Positions 51,216 through 59,625 of a DNA stretch of 64,000 nt are shown here, piece after piece. Below the pieces are notes generated by a model. The model saw only the letters and a list, made by a program, of their open reading frames with translations, had not been told where the DNA came from and ran no database searches. The stretch is taken from assembly GCA_024236195.1 (NCBI GenBank), contig JACKKZ010000002.1, positions 558,001 to 622,000 of the forward strand, read 5' to 3'. The position numbers were made by a program, and so were the translations under genes. Numbering within the stretch: position 1 is the stretch's first letter; every line of letters begins with the position of its first letter. This DNA is from Sphingomonadaceae bacterium (GTDB lineage: Bacteria; Pseudomonadota; Alphaproteobacteria; Sphingomonadales; Sphingomonadaceae).

Positions 51216-52697
51216 TCAGCGATTGGTTGCAGAGGGTGAATCACCCCCCTGCTGATCCGGGATTGTCGCGTCAGGTGCGGGAATGTCAACGGTGCGTGTT
51301 GCCTGCGGGACCGGATCGGGATCGCGATCCCAGTCGAAGAACTTGCCCTTGACCCGCTCGTAATTGACCGCCGGATCATACAAAACCCCGGAATCCTCAG
51401 CCAGGCCAAGGTCGCGTGCCTCTGCCCGCCCCATCGCCGCGAGCAGCGAAAAACCTGCGACATAGGCATTGCGCCTGGCAGTCACGAGCTGCACCTGCGC
51501 GGACAGCAATTCCTGTTCGGCATTGAGGATGTCGAGGATAGTGCGATTGCCGACGGTATTTTCCGCGCGCACCCCTTCAAGGCTCAATTCGGCTGCAGCG
51601 ACTGCCTGCTGGCTCGATTCCACGATTTCATTGGCGGCCTTCCAGCTCGACCAAGCGGCACGCACTTGTGCGATCACACCGCGCTCAACCGCAATTTCCT
51701 GCTCCAGCGTGGCCGCAGCGCGGGCCTGCGCCTGACGTTGCAGCGCTGCCGGGCGCCCGCCCTGGAACAGCGGGATGGAAAGTGAAACGCCCGCCTGCGC
51801 TGCAGTGGTTTCCTGCGCGACAGAACTGCCGATCGGCCCGCCCAGCGTACCGAGATAGTTGGTGTAATCGCCACTGGCAAAGACCGACAGGCGCGGCAAC
51901 CGCGACGCACCGGCGACGTTGATGTCAAACTCCGACGCTTTGGAGCGTTCGCGCGCGGCGATCAGGTCCGGATTATATTCCAGCGCGAAGCTCACCGCCT
52001 CGTCAACATTTGCAGGCAGGCCCGGCAGCGGCGGCGGGGGCTGGAGGTTATCCGGAGCCTTGCCCACCAGCGCGATGTAATTTTCCCGCGCACTGATCAG
52101 ATTTGCCTGTGCGGAGCGCAAATCGCTGCGGGCGATAGCGAGGCGGGCTTCGGACTGGGCCACGTCTGTGCGGGTCAGGTCGCCAATTTCGAACCGGTCG
52201 CTGGTGGCCTGCAAATTGACTTCCAGCACGCCGACCTGGTTGCCGGACAGTGCCACGATGGCTTCCGCCCGGATCACATCCATATAGGCCGCGACAACCT
52301 GGCTGAAAATCGCCGATTCCGTGCCGCGCAAATCAGCTTGACCAGCCCTTACGCGGGTTTCCGCTGCGCGTACGCCATTGCGCACGGCCCCGCCGGAATA
52401 GATCGGAACACCAAGATCAACCCCGGCCCCCGCCAGTCGCTCCGGCGCGGTGAAACTGCTGGAGCTCTGCTTGATGAATTCGATATACTGGCCGGAGGAG
52501 CTGACATTGGGCCGCCCGGCAGATTTTTCGATTGGCACAGATTCGTCGGTGGCGCGCTGCTGCGCCCGCGCGGCCTGGAGCGTCGGATTGGTGCGATAAG
52601 TCTCTGCCAGTGCTTCCCGCAAAGTGTCAGCATGAACGGGCGCTGCGACAAGCGCAGAGCCGACCAGCAGGCCAAATGCGAGAATGCGGCGCGACAT
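51216..52697 (-). CDS. tolC: TolC family outer-membrane efflux/secretion channel
   Basis: The 493-residue protein has a signal peptide (ILAFGLLVGSALVAAPVHA), then the duplicated TolC outer-membrane factor pattern: TLREALAETYRTNPTLQAARAQQRATDE, NLISARENYIALVGKAP and a second half ALEYNPDLIAARERSKASEFDINVAGASRLPRLSVFASGDY, NTVGNRTILDILNAEQELLSAQVQLVTARRNAYVAGFSLLAAMGR. It forms the trimeric exit duct for type I secretion or RND pumps. It lies 2 bp after the PCMT-like gene stop, so it shares that gene's operator-controlled promoter. Confidence 0.94.
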   Translation of the reverse strand: MSRRILAFGLLVGSALVAAPVHADTLREALAETYRTNPTLQAARAQQRATDESVPIEKSAGRPNVSSSGQYIEFIKQSSSSFTAPERLAGAGVDLGVPIYSGGAVRNGVRAAETRVRAGQADLRGTESAIFSQVVAAYMDVIRAEAIVALSGNQVGVLEVNLQATSDRFEIGDLTRTDVAQSEARLAIARSDLRSAQANLISARENYIALVGKAPDNLQPPPPLPGLPANVDEAVSFALEYNPDLIAARERSKASEFDINVAGASRLPRLSVFASGDYTNYLGTLGGPIGSSVAQETTAAQAGVSLSIPLFQGGRPAALQRQAQARAAATLEQEIAVERGVIAQVRAAWSSWKAANEIVESSQQAVAAAELSLEGVRAENTVGNRTILDILNAEQELLSAQVQLVTARRNAYVAGFSLLAAMGRAEARDLGLAEDSGVLYDPAVNYERVKGKFFDWDRDPDPVPQATRTVDIPAPDATIPDQQGGDSPSATNR

Positions 52698-52699
52698 GG

Positions 52700-53305
52700 T
52701 CAGAAACTCCAGCCTTTCGGGACATTGAATTCGGCCAGGATCGGCATGCCAATGTCAGCGACCGGGAGGAAGGAAAGTTCCCCGCCCACCTTGCGACCCA
52801 CCGCCAGGCGGGTGACGCCGCGGGTGACGAGGCCAGTTACGATCCGCCCATCATCACGCAGCCGCTTGGCCAGCGAGGCCGGGATTTCTTCAGTGGCCCC
52901 GTCAATCACGATCAGCGAGAAGCCGCCCTTGCGCCCCTTGATCGCTTCCTCCGGGCTCTGCACGGTCAGCGAGCCGACCAGCGGGCGCAGCAATTCGGCG
53001 AGATAGCCGCTGCCGCCATCCACCACCAGCGCATCATCGCCAGCATGGGGACGGGCTTCAGTCAGCATCTTACCTTGCACCAGCGGGGCAGCCAGATGGC
53101 GCCCTTCGCCCAAGGCAATGGCGCGGTCCATATAGGCGGCGCCGCGCATGGTTTCGGGCACGAAGTCCTCGCGCGCCACTTCCTTCATCCGGGCAAGGAC
53201 AAAGGGCTCGTTCACGCCGCTGGTGCGCAGCTGGCTGTCCAGCATGGCGCGGCGCGCGGCGGCATAGTCAGTGGTGGCAGGGCGCGTTGCTGTCATCATT
53301 ACCAT
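52700..53305 (-). CDS. PCMT-like protein, probably catalytically degenerate
   Basis: The product of about 201 residues resembles protein-L-isoaspartate O-methyltransferase: DYAAARRAMLDSQLRTSGVNEPFVLARMKEVAREDFVPETMRGAAYMDRAIALGEGRHLAAPLVQGKML. But the SAM-binding region is shortened: motif I reads DGGSGYLAELLR and leads within about 20 residues to LIVIDGATEEIP, missing some 35 residues including the acidic ribose-binding position. It may not methylate. ATG 53305, 53299 and 53296 are all possible starts. It heads an operon with tolC and a DUF2497 gene, a conserved sphingomonad arrangement as I recall. Confidence 0.8.
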   Translation of the reverse strand: MVMMTATRPATTDYAAARRAMLDSQLRTSGVNEPFVLARMKEVAREDFVPETMRGAAYMDRAIALGEGRHLAAPLVQGKMLTEARPHAGDDALVVDGGSGYLAELLRPLVGSLTVQSPEEAIKGRKGGFSLIVIDGATEEIPASLAKRLRDDGRIVTGLVTRGVTRLAVGRKVGGELSFLPVADIGMPILAEFNVPKGWSF

Positions 53306-53317
53306 TATCCCGGATGG

Positions 53318-53347
53318 CTGTATTACGGATGCAATACAGTTCGTCAA
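53318..53347 (-). promoter_or_regulatory. Promoter with palindromic operator for the PCMT-tolC operon
   Basis: On the minus strand TTGACG (53347-53342) and TAATAC (53325-53320) are spaced 16 bp apart. A perfect 7-bp inverted repeat with 8-bp spacer, CTGTATT (53318-53324) and AATACAG (53333-53339), covers the spacer and -10. The same extended motif lies at 15272-15294. The site is also in the divergent gap with the fumarase gene and could serve both. Confidence 0.72.
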
Positions 53348-53444
53348 CGGGCTTGGCTTTAGTCCCTACAGGCCTGCTCGCCAAGCGCTTTGACGTCTGG
53401 GGTATGCCGCGCCTATGGGGCACAGGCAATCGACAGGAAGGAGC

Positions 53445-54977
53445 ATGGCTTCGATGAGCGACATGGTGACGATTCGCGAGGATGATGTGATTGAAAGCGT
53501 GGCCGACGCGCTCCAGTACATCTCCTATTACCACCCGATGGATTACATCAAGGCGCTGGGCGAGGCCTATGAAGCGGAACAGGGCCCGGCAGCGAAAGAC
53601 GCCATCGCGCAGATCCTCACCAACAGCCGCATGTGCGCCGAGGGCCACCGGCCGATCTGCCAGGATACCGGGATCGTCAATGTCTTCGTCAAATGGGGGC
53701 AGGATTGCCGCCTTGATTCCAAACGCAGCCTGCAGGACGTGGTCGATGAAGGGGTGCGCCGCGCCTATAACCACCCGGAAAACAAGCTGCGCGCTTCAGT
53801 GCTTGCCGATCCAGCCTTCACCCGTCGCAATACGAAGGACAATACGCCCTGTGTCCTGTCAGTCGAAATGGTGCCGGGCAACACCGTCTCGATTGACGTC
53901 GCGGCCAAGGGCGGCGGCAGCGAAAACAAGAGCAAGTTCAAGATGATGAACCCGTCCGACAATATCGTCGAATGGGTGCTGGAACAGATCCCCTCCATGG
54001 GCGCAGGCTGGTGCCCGCCGGGCATGCTCGGAATCGGTATTGGCGGCACGGCGGAACATTGCGTCAAGCTGGCCAAGGAAGCGCTGATGGACCCGATCGA
54101 CATGGGCCAATTGAAAGCACGCGGTCCGCAGAACGATATTGAAGCGCTGCGAATCGAGATTTTTGACAAGGTCAATGCGCAGGGCGTTGGTGCGCAGGGG
54201 CTGGGCGGGCTTTCCACCGTGCTCGATGTGAAGATCAAGGACTGGCCCTGCCACGCCGCAGGCAAGCCGGTGGCGATGATCCCCAATTGCGCCGCCACGC
54301 GCCATGCGCATTTCACCCTCGACGGCTCAGGCCCCAGCTATATCCCCGCGCCGAACCTCGATGAATGGCCCGATGTCCATTGGCAGCCCGATGCGCAGGC
54401 GAAGAAGGTCAATCTCGACACTTTAACCAAGGAAGAGGTGGCGAGCTGGAAAAATGGTGACCGTCTGCTGCTTTCGGGCAAGATGTTGACGGGGCGTGAT
54501 GCTGCCCACAAGCGCATTCAGGACATGCTGGCCAGAGGGGAGGAACTGCCAGTCAGCTTTGCCGGGCGTGCAATTTACTATGTCGGCCCGGTCGATCCGG
54601 TGATGGGCGAAGTCGTCGGCCCGGCTGGCCCGACCACCGCCACCCGGATGGACAAATTCACCGAGATGATGCTCGATCAGGGCCTGCTCGCGATGATCGG
54701 CAAGGCTGAACGTGGTGCAGATGCGGTGGAAGTGATCAGCCGGTTCAAGGTGGCCTATCTGATGGCCACCGGCGGCGCCGCCTATCTGGTCGCGCGCGCG
54801 ATCAAGGAATCGAAAGTTGTCGCTTTTGAGGACCTTGGCATGGAAGCGATCTATGAATTCACCGTGCAGGATATGCCGGTGACCGTCGCCGTCGATGCAG
54901 AGGGCAACAATGTCCACACACTCGCCCCGGCGCATTGGAAGGACAAGATCGCCAAGGAAAAGCTGCTGGCTAACTAG
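53445..54977 (+). CDS. Fumarate hydratase, class I (iron-sulfur)
   Basis: The 510-residue protein hydrates fumarate to malate in the TCA cycle with a [4Fe-4S] cluster. Expected cluster cysteines appear in PICQDTG, GWCPPGMLG and IPNCAATRH. The N-terminal alpha domain and C-terminal beta domain (LSGKMLTGRDAAHKRIQDML, YVGPVDPVMGEVVGPAGPTTATRMDKF) are fused in one chain. AGGAAGGAG lies just before ATG 53445; ATG 53454 is equally possible. Two more ATGs follow. It is divergent from the PCMT-like gene. Confidence 0.95.
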   Translation: MASMSDMVTIREDDVIESVADALQYISYYHPMDYIKALGEAYEAEQGPAAKDAIAQILTNSRMCAEGHRPICQDTGIVNVFVKWGQDCRLDSKRSLQDVVDEGVRRAYNHPENKLRASVLADPAFTRRNTKDNTPCVLSVEMVPGNTVSIDVAAKGGGSENKSKFKMMNPSDNIVEWVLEQIPSMGAGWCPPGMLGIGIGGTAEHCVKLAKEALMDPIDMGQLKARGPQNDIEALRIEIFDKVNAQGVGAQGLGGLSTVLDVKIKDWPCHAAGKPVAMIPNCAATRHAHFTLDGSGPSYIPAPNLDEWPDVHWQPDAQAKKVNLDTLTKEEVASWKNGDRLLLSGKMLTGRDAAHKRIQDMLARGEELPVSFAGRAIYYVGPVDPVMGEVVGPAGPTTATRMDKFTEMMLDQGLLAMIGKAERGADAVEVISRFKVAYLMATGGAAYLVARAIKESKVVAFEDLGMEAIYEFTVQDMPVTVAVDAEGNNVHTLAPAHWKDKIAKEKLLAN

Positions 54978-54980
54978 GAG

Positions 54981-55451
54981 ATGCAGGGGCTTGATCTTGG
55001 CGGTGAAGATGAACTGGTCCATGCGATCAAGCTGGTTGCGACAGAATATTACCGCCGCACCGGCAAGCCCCTGGGCGCCACCGGGGAAATAGCGGAGCTG
55101 ACAGCAGCCAGCCTGCTGGGGCTGGAACTCTGCGAAGCGCGCCAAGCCGGGTTCGATGCGTGGGACTATTCGTCGGGGAAGCCGGAAAGAGTCCAGATAA
55201 AGGGACGCGCGGTGGATCGGGCGAAACCCTATTCGGGCCGGTGCTCGTCAATCAGGCATCCCCAATCTTACGATACGGCGATACTGGTTTTGCTTGATCG
55301 TGAAACAATGGAGCCGCTTGAAATTTTCACTGCCTTGGCTGGTGAAGTAGAGGCATTCCTCGACATACCGGGATCGAAATCACGCAATGAGCGGCGATCA
55401 ATGGGCATCGCTCAATTCCGTTCAATTGGACGGAAAGTTTGGCCCAATTAG
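54981..55451 (+). CDS. Uncharacterised protein, possibly DUF6998/nuclease-fold
   Basis: The 156-residue protein begins 3 bp after the fumarase stop. It has an N-terminal helical part (ELVHAIKLVATEYYRRTGKPLGATGEIAELTAASLLGLEL) and then AGFDAWDYSSGKPERVQIKGRAVDRAK, where D...Q-x-K resembles the core of PD-(D/E)XK-fold nucleases, and DTAILVLLDRETMEPLEIF. I recall similar proteins under DUF6998 but cannot confirm it. Base composition toward the 3' end looks lower in GC than the neighbours. No signal or membrane segment. Confidence 0.6.
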   Translation: MQGLDLGGEDELVHAIKLVATEYYRRTGKPLGATGEIAELTAASLLGLELCEARQAGFDAWDYSSGKPERVQIKGRAVDRAKPYSGRCSSIRHPQSYDTAILVLLDRETMEPLEIFTALAGEVEAFLDIPGSKSRNERRSMGIAQFRSIGRKVWPN

Positions 55452-55536
55452 CCGCGCTCCCGCTCGACCAACCGCCAAGCCTGTTCGACCACGGCGCTGG
55501 CCTCGCGTACCGTTCCCGGTCTAAGGCAGCGGCATA

Positions 55537-56763
55537 ATGGTTGGCATTGCAACATCTCCTGAAACCGCCCGCGTCCCCTTGCGGATGATTGTCGCGTCGA
55601 TTGTGGGCCTGTGGGTCTGCTATTTCGGGCTCACGACCCTGCGCGGGGTGATTGTCGGGATCGACATGGAAAGCGCGGTGCTGTGGCGGCGCGCCATCGT
55701 CACCGTGGCGGGCATGGGCGTCACCTTCGTGCTGTGGCTGATCCTGCGCCTGTTTGATGCGCGGCCGATGTGGACCAAGATTGTCGCAGCACTGGTTGTG
55801 GCGGTGCCCGGTGCCCTGCTGATTGCTCAGGTAAACCAGCTGGCATTTGCCGATCTTGAATCGGCCATGATCCAGAAACTGGGTGAGAAGCAGGGGATCA
55901 ACCTGCGCCGGGATGAAGCGGGTAACGTGCTGGTCGATGTGCCCGGCATGGCCCCCGGGATTGGGCAGGATGGTGAGGATCCGGCTCCAGCTACTACCAT
56001 CACCCTGCAATCCGCACCGCAGGGGATCGAGAAGTGGCGGCCAGTCGTGGATATCGCCACCAGTCGCTATTTCGTGTTGCTGGCCTGGGCGGCGCTCTAC
56101 CTTGCCTTGCTGGCAGTGGCGCAAACCCGGCTGGCGGAGCGCCGCGCAGGGGCCTTCCGGCAGGCCGCCAAGGCGGCGGAATTGCGGTCCCTGCGCTATC
56201 AGGTAAACCCGCATTTCCTGTTCAATACGCTCAATTCCCTCTCTGCCCTGGTGATGACCGGCAAAGGCGACCGGGCGGAGGAAATGATCCAGAATATCTC
56301 CAATTTCTATCGCCATTCGCTGGCCGATGACCCGACCTCCGATGTTGCGCTGGAAGAGGAATTTGACCTGCAGCGGCACTATCTCGAAATCGAAGCGGTG
56401 CGCTTCCCGGACCGGTTGAAACCGGTTTTCGACTTGCCAGATGAGCTGGCAGATGCCCGTGTGCCCGGAATGATCTTGCAGCCACTGGTGGAAAATTCCG
56501 TCAAATATGGTGTTGCGCCTACCCGGCACCCGGTCACCGTCACCCTGTCTGCGCGCGAGGAATATGGGCGGCTGGTAATCACGGTATGTGACAACGGCCC
56601 CGGCGCTTCGGCAAAGGCTAGCAACGGGTTCGGCATTGGCCTTGCCAATGTGCGCGACCGGATCGAAGCCCGCTTTGGCCAGGAAGCGACGATCAATTCC
56701 GGCCCGACACCGCAGGGCTATTGCACGGAACTGCGCCTGCCGATGGTGAAACATGCCCTCTGA
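55537..56763 (+). CDS. LytS-type sensor histidine kinase
   Basis: The 408-residue protein has about four transmembrane helices in the first 210 residues with a periplasmic loop, then a His_kinase (PF06580) domain: LRSLRYQVNPHFLFNTLNSLSALV with the phospho-acceptor His226, and a HATPase with LQPLVENSVKYGV (N-box), DNGPG (G1) and GFGIGLANVRDRI (G2). It overlaps the response regulator gene by 11 bp. The signal it senses is unknown. Confidence 0.93.
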   Translation: MVGIATSPETARVPLRMIVASIVGLWVCYFGLTTLRGVIVGIDMESAVLWRRAIVTVAGMGVTFVLWLILRLFDARPMWTKIVAALVVAVPGALLIAQVNQLAFADLESAMIQKLGEKQGINLRRDEAGNVLVDVPGMAPGIGQDGEDPAPATTITLQSAPQGIEKWRPVVDIATSRYFVLLAWAALYLALLAVAQTRLAERRAGAFRQAAKAAELRSLRYQVNPHFLFNTLNSLSALVMTGKGDRAEEMIQNISNFYRHSLADDPTSDVALEEEFDLQRHYLEIEAVRFPDRLKPVFDLPDELADARVPGMILQPLVENSVKYGVAPTRHPVTVTLSAREEYGRLVITVCDNGPGASAKASNGFGIGLANVRDRIEARFGQEATINSGPTPQGYCTELRLPMVKHAL

Positions 56764-57511
56764 CCATGACAGCGATACAGTCCTGCGCACTCTGATCGTC
56801 GATGACGAGCCACTGGCGGTGGAGCGGATGCAGGTGATCTGTGCCGGGCTGGACGAATTGCAGGTGGTCGGCACGGCCAGCGATGGCGCTGCTGCCCTGC
56901 GCCTGATCGACGCGCTCAAGCCCGACCTCGTGCTGCTCGACATGACCATGCCGGAAGTGGATGGCCTGTCGGTTGCGCGCAAACTGGCCAGGGTGGCGCA
57001 GCGCCCGGCGGTGATCTTCGTCACCGCGCATGATGAATTTGCCGTCGAGGCGTTTGACCTTGATGCAGTGGACTATGTGCTCAAGCCGGTTGCGCCTGAC
57101 CGGCTGGGAAGGGCTATCCAGCGCGCGCTGGCGCGTCGCGGTGGCCATCCGGCCAGCGACAGCAAGTGGCTGGAAGAGCTGTGGGTCCCTCATCGTTCCG
57201 AATTGCTGCGTATTGAAGTGGCGCAAGTCGGGCGGATTGATGCCGAACGCGACTATGTCCGGCTGCATGTCGGCCAGGGCGAGGAGGGCGGGCGCAGCTA
57301 TTTGCTGCTGCAGACAATTGCCGGGCTGGAAGAACGGCTCGACCCGACGCAGTTCATCCGCATCCACCGCTCTACCATCCTGCGGCGTGATCGAATTCGC
57401 GGGCTGCGGCATGACGGGCTGGGGGTGTGGTCGGTCGAGCTTGACGATGGCGAAGCCTTGCGGATCGGGCGGACATATTTGCCCAAGGTCAAGGCGATGG
57501 CGGGCCGCTGA
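56753..57511 (+). CDS. LytTR-family response regulator
   Basis: The 252-residue protein has a receiver domain with LIVDDEPLAVERM, phospho-acceptor Asp63 in DLVLLDMTMPEVDG, the lysine in YVLKPVAPDRL, and a C-terminal LytTR DNA-binding domain (VGRIDAERDYVRLHVG, FIRIHRSTILRRDRIRGLRHD, LRIGRTYLPKVKA). Its target genes are not known. It is translationally coupled to the kinase gene. Confidence 0.94.
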   Translation: MPSDHDSDTVLRTLIVDDEPLAVERMQVICAGLDELQVVGTASDGAAALRLIDALKPDLVLLDMTMPEVDGLSVARKLARVAQRPAVIFVTAHDEFAVEAFDLDAVDYVLKPVAPDRLGRAIQRALARRGGHPASDSKWLEELWVPHRSELLRIEVAQVGRIDAERDYVRLHVGQGEEGGRSYLLLQTIAGLEERLDPTQFIRIHRSTILRRDRIRGLRHDGLGVWSVELDDGEALRIGRTYLPKVKAMAGR

Positions 57512-57563
57512 GGCGTCCGCGACCAAGCAAGCCGTAATTTCCTTTTTGCGCATGTTGGGCAAT

Positions 57564-57602
57564 AAAAAGGCCCCGACCGGGGGACTGGATCCGGTCGGGG
57601 CC
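57564..57602 (-). terminator. Strong terminator of the UrcA gene
   Basis: GGCCCCGACCGG (57569-57580) and CCGGTCGGGGCC (57591-57602) form a perfect 12-bp stem. On the minus strand it is followed by TTTTT (57568-57564), 22 bp past the UrcA stop. It also lies after the LytTR gene, but with no T-run on the plus strand. Confidence 0.88.
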
Positions 57603-57624
57603 AATGGCGGTTGGTGGGGTTTAA

Positions 57625-57930
57625 TCAGCCGCCAAGCTGCTGTTCTTCGATGACAGCTGCAAATTGCTTGTTCGCTGCGGCCTTGGCCTCGGCATAACAA
57701 CGCTTCGCTTCCGTAGACTGGATGCGCGAACTGGTCCGCGAGCGATCAATGCCGCACACTTCGCGGGCAGCCTGGTTGATGCGCTGCTGCAGGATCTTCT
57801 GGCCCTTGGCCGTGGACAGGTCGAGATCTTGATGCTCGACCGACATGGTCCCGGCTGCGGCAGGGGTGGCAAGGGCCAGCGAGCCAATGGCTGCGGCGAC
57901 GATGGCTTGGGCGAAAAGGGGACGTTTCAT
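57625..57930 (-). CDS. UrcA family secreted protein
   Basis: The 101-residue protein has a signal peptide (LFAQAIVAAAIGSLALATPAAA, cut after AAA-G) and a UrcA domain: MSVEHQDLDLSTAKGQKILQQRINQAAREVCGI with a later cysteine (AKRCYAEAKAAANKQFAAVI) that may form a disulfide with the first. UrcA proteins are small periplasmic proteins of unknown function, abundant in sphingomonads. It has a dedicated terminator, so it is monocistronic. Confidence 0.88.
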   Translation of the reverse strand: MKRPLFAQAIVAAAIGSLALATPAAAGTMSVEHQDLDLSTAKGQKILQQRINQAAREVCGIDRSRTSSRIQSTEAKRCYAEAKAAANKQFAAVIEEQQLGG

Positions 57931-58146
57931 GATTTATTCCTCCGTGTGGCGGGGCTTCCCGTGGGTTCAGGGGAATGGGAAGCACCGCGCAATTGAAGGA
58001 ATAGGGGAATGCGCCGGGTGCTTCAGCACGGGCTCGACCATGCCACTGCGCCATTCGACCAAAATAGCTGCGCCCGGACGGACGACGCGAACCGCCGGAC
58101 GAATGGCCATTGCGGCCCGACGAATGATTTCGCAAAAGTGCAACGA

Positions 58147-58413
58147 ATGGCAATTTTCGCAATCTTCATGCTCGGAATCGGGAATTTCGCGCTGCATCGG
58201 GCAGTGCTGGCGAGTCGCCACCCGCTATTTGGGGACCTCGGTTCGGCGTCGGCGAGGCTCAGCGGGCGGATTACGCTGGGGATCGAATTTGCCGTCCTGC
58301 TCGCCGCGATGCTGTTTGCAGCTCATGGCTGGCCTTCCATGGCCTGGGGCTATGGTGCCTATAGTGTGGTCAATGCGGTCGCGGGTTGGCTGATCATTAC
58401 CCGCAAGCTGTGA
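58147..58413 (+). CDS. Small membrane protein, unknown function
   Basis: From ATG 58147 the 88-residue protein is mostly hydrophobic with three predicted helices: MAIFAIFMLGIGNFALHRAVL, LGIEFAVLLAAMLFAAHG and AYSVVNAVAGWLIITRKL. I do not recognise a family. The 216-bp gap before it, to the UrcA gene, holds only short GC-rich repeats and no clear promoter. It precedes the metallophosphoesterase gene by 44 bp. Confidence 0.6.
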   Translation: MAIFAIFMLGIGNFALHRAVLASRHPLFGDLGSASARLSGRITLGIEFAVLLAAMLFAAHGWPSMAWGYGAYSVVNAVAGWLIITRKL

Positions 58414-58457
58414 TCGGGGGCCTGTCCAAGCGGGCGGGTTTGTTATAGCGCACCACC

Positions 58458-59273
58458 ATGAGCACCCTGCCTGCCACATTGTTCCATCTCAGCGATATCC
58501 ATTTCGGGCGGGAAGACCGACAGGCACTGGCATGGGTGGAAAGCGAGATTGCGCGCTGGCAGCCGACGGCGCTCGTCATCACCGGGGATTTCACCATGCG
58601 CGCGCGGCATCGCGAATATCGCGCGGCGTGGAGCTGGCTGGCCGGGCTTGAGGTGCCGCTATGGCTGGAGGTGGGCAATCATGACATGCCCTATTTCAAC
58701 CCGCTGGAGCGCATTCGCGACCCGTTCCGTCGCTATCGCACCATGCGCGCGGGGCTCGACCGGCTGATTGCTCCGGGTGAAGAAGTGCTGCCGGGGCTGG
58801 CGCTGGTATCCTTGCAGACCACCATTCCGTTCCAGAAACGCTGGCCCTGGGTCGATGGCTGGATCAAGCCGGAAGCGCTGGCCAGTTGCCTTGCGCAAAT
58901 TGATGCCTTGCCGCCGGGCACGCAGGCGCTGGTCTGTGGCCACCATCCCTTGCCAGAGCGCCGTGCAGACGGGCGCTTGCTGACCCATGGCGGGGCGCAG
59001 GCGATGGAAGAGCTCGCGCGCCGCAATGTGCTGGCGGTGCTGACCGGCCATGTGCATGACGCGTTTGATCTTGTTGCAGACACGCCGGGCGGCCCCTTGC
59101 GCATGATCGGGGCGGGCACCTTGTCGCATCGTATCCGCTCCACTCCGCCCAGCTTCAACATCCTCCATTGGGACGGGAATGGGCTGGAATTGCATGCGCG
59201 CAATTTCGAAGAGGGCGGCGAAGGCGATGTGCTGGTTGGCGCGGTGCCTGAAGGTCCTGCCCCTTCCCCCTGA
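58458..59273 (+). CDS. Calcineurin-like metallophosphoesterase
   Basis: The 271-residue protein shows the five metal-site blocks of the family in order: FHLSDIHFG, VITGDFTMRARHREY, EVGNHDMPYF, LVCGHHPLPE and VLTGHVHDAFD. Both metals should be bound. It probably hydrolyses phosphodiesters or phosphomonoesters in the cytosol; substrate unknown. Length is normal. Confidence 0.93.
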   Translation: MSTLPATLFHLSDIHFGREDRQALAWVESEIARWQPTALVITGDFTMRARHREYRAAWSWLAGLEVPLWLEVGNHDMPYFNPLERIRDPFRRYRTMRAGLDRLIAPGEEVLPGLALVSLQTTIPFQKRWPWVDGWIKPEALASCLAQIDALPPGTQALVCGHHPLPERRADGRLLTHGGAQAMEELARRNVLAVLTGHVHDAFDLVADTPGGPLRMIGAGTLSHRIRSTPPSFNILHWDGNGLELHARNFEEGGEGDVLVGAVPEGPAPSP

Positions 59274-59364
59274 TCCGCTGCGCATTTGATCTTTCTCAAG
59301 GACAGGCCCTGCGCCGGGTCCTACTGCACCCTGCGATACTTCATATCATAAGGGGGCCAAGCCC

Positions 59365-59553
59365 ATGATGCGTCTCTCGATTATCCTGCACCTTGTTATC
59401 GCCACCATGCTGATGGGCATGGGAGTCACCGGGGTATTGGCAGCAGGCATGGACGGTGCCTGGCCGATTGTCATTGCAGCGCTTGCCGGCTTTGTTCTGG
59501 CGATCCCTGTCAGCTGGTATGTTGCGAAGCAGATCCTGGCTGTGAAACGCTGA
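59365..59553 (+). CDS. Small two-helix membrane protein, unknown function
   Basis: The 62-residue protein has two hydrophobic helices, MRLSIILHLVIATMLMGMGVTGVLAAG and WPIVIAALAGFVLAIPVSWYVAKQIL, and a short basic C-terminus. An AGGGGG sequence lies upstream of ATG 59365. I recognise it only as a conserved hypothetical in alphaproteobacteria. It is convergent with rpsI. Confidence 0.65.
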   Translation: MMRLSIILHLVIATMLMGMGVTGVLAAGMDGAWPIVIAALAGFVLAIPVSWYVAKQILAVKR

Positions 59554-59572
59554 CTGATGGGCGGCGCATGAA

Positions 59573-59602
59573 AAAGGGCGACCTGTCGCCAGGCCGCCCT
59601 TT
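59573..59602. terminator. Bidirectional terminator between the small membrane protein gene and rpsI
   Basis: AAAGGGCGACC (59573-59583) pairs with GGCCGCCCTTT (59592-59602) with one mismatch and an 8-nt loop. A-rich (59571-59575) and T-rich flanks allow termination from both sides. Confidence 0.7.
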
Positions 59603-59625
59603 CGAATAATGCTGTGTCCTGAAGC

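Noticed and set aside
53318..53339. LexA (SOS) box reading of the CTGTATT/AATACAG palindrome
   Set aside because: The E. coli LexA box is CTGT-N8-ACAG over 16 bp; here CTGT and ACAG are 14 bp apart. Alphaproteobacterial LexA uses GTTC-N7-GTTC, which is absent.
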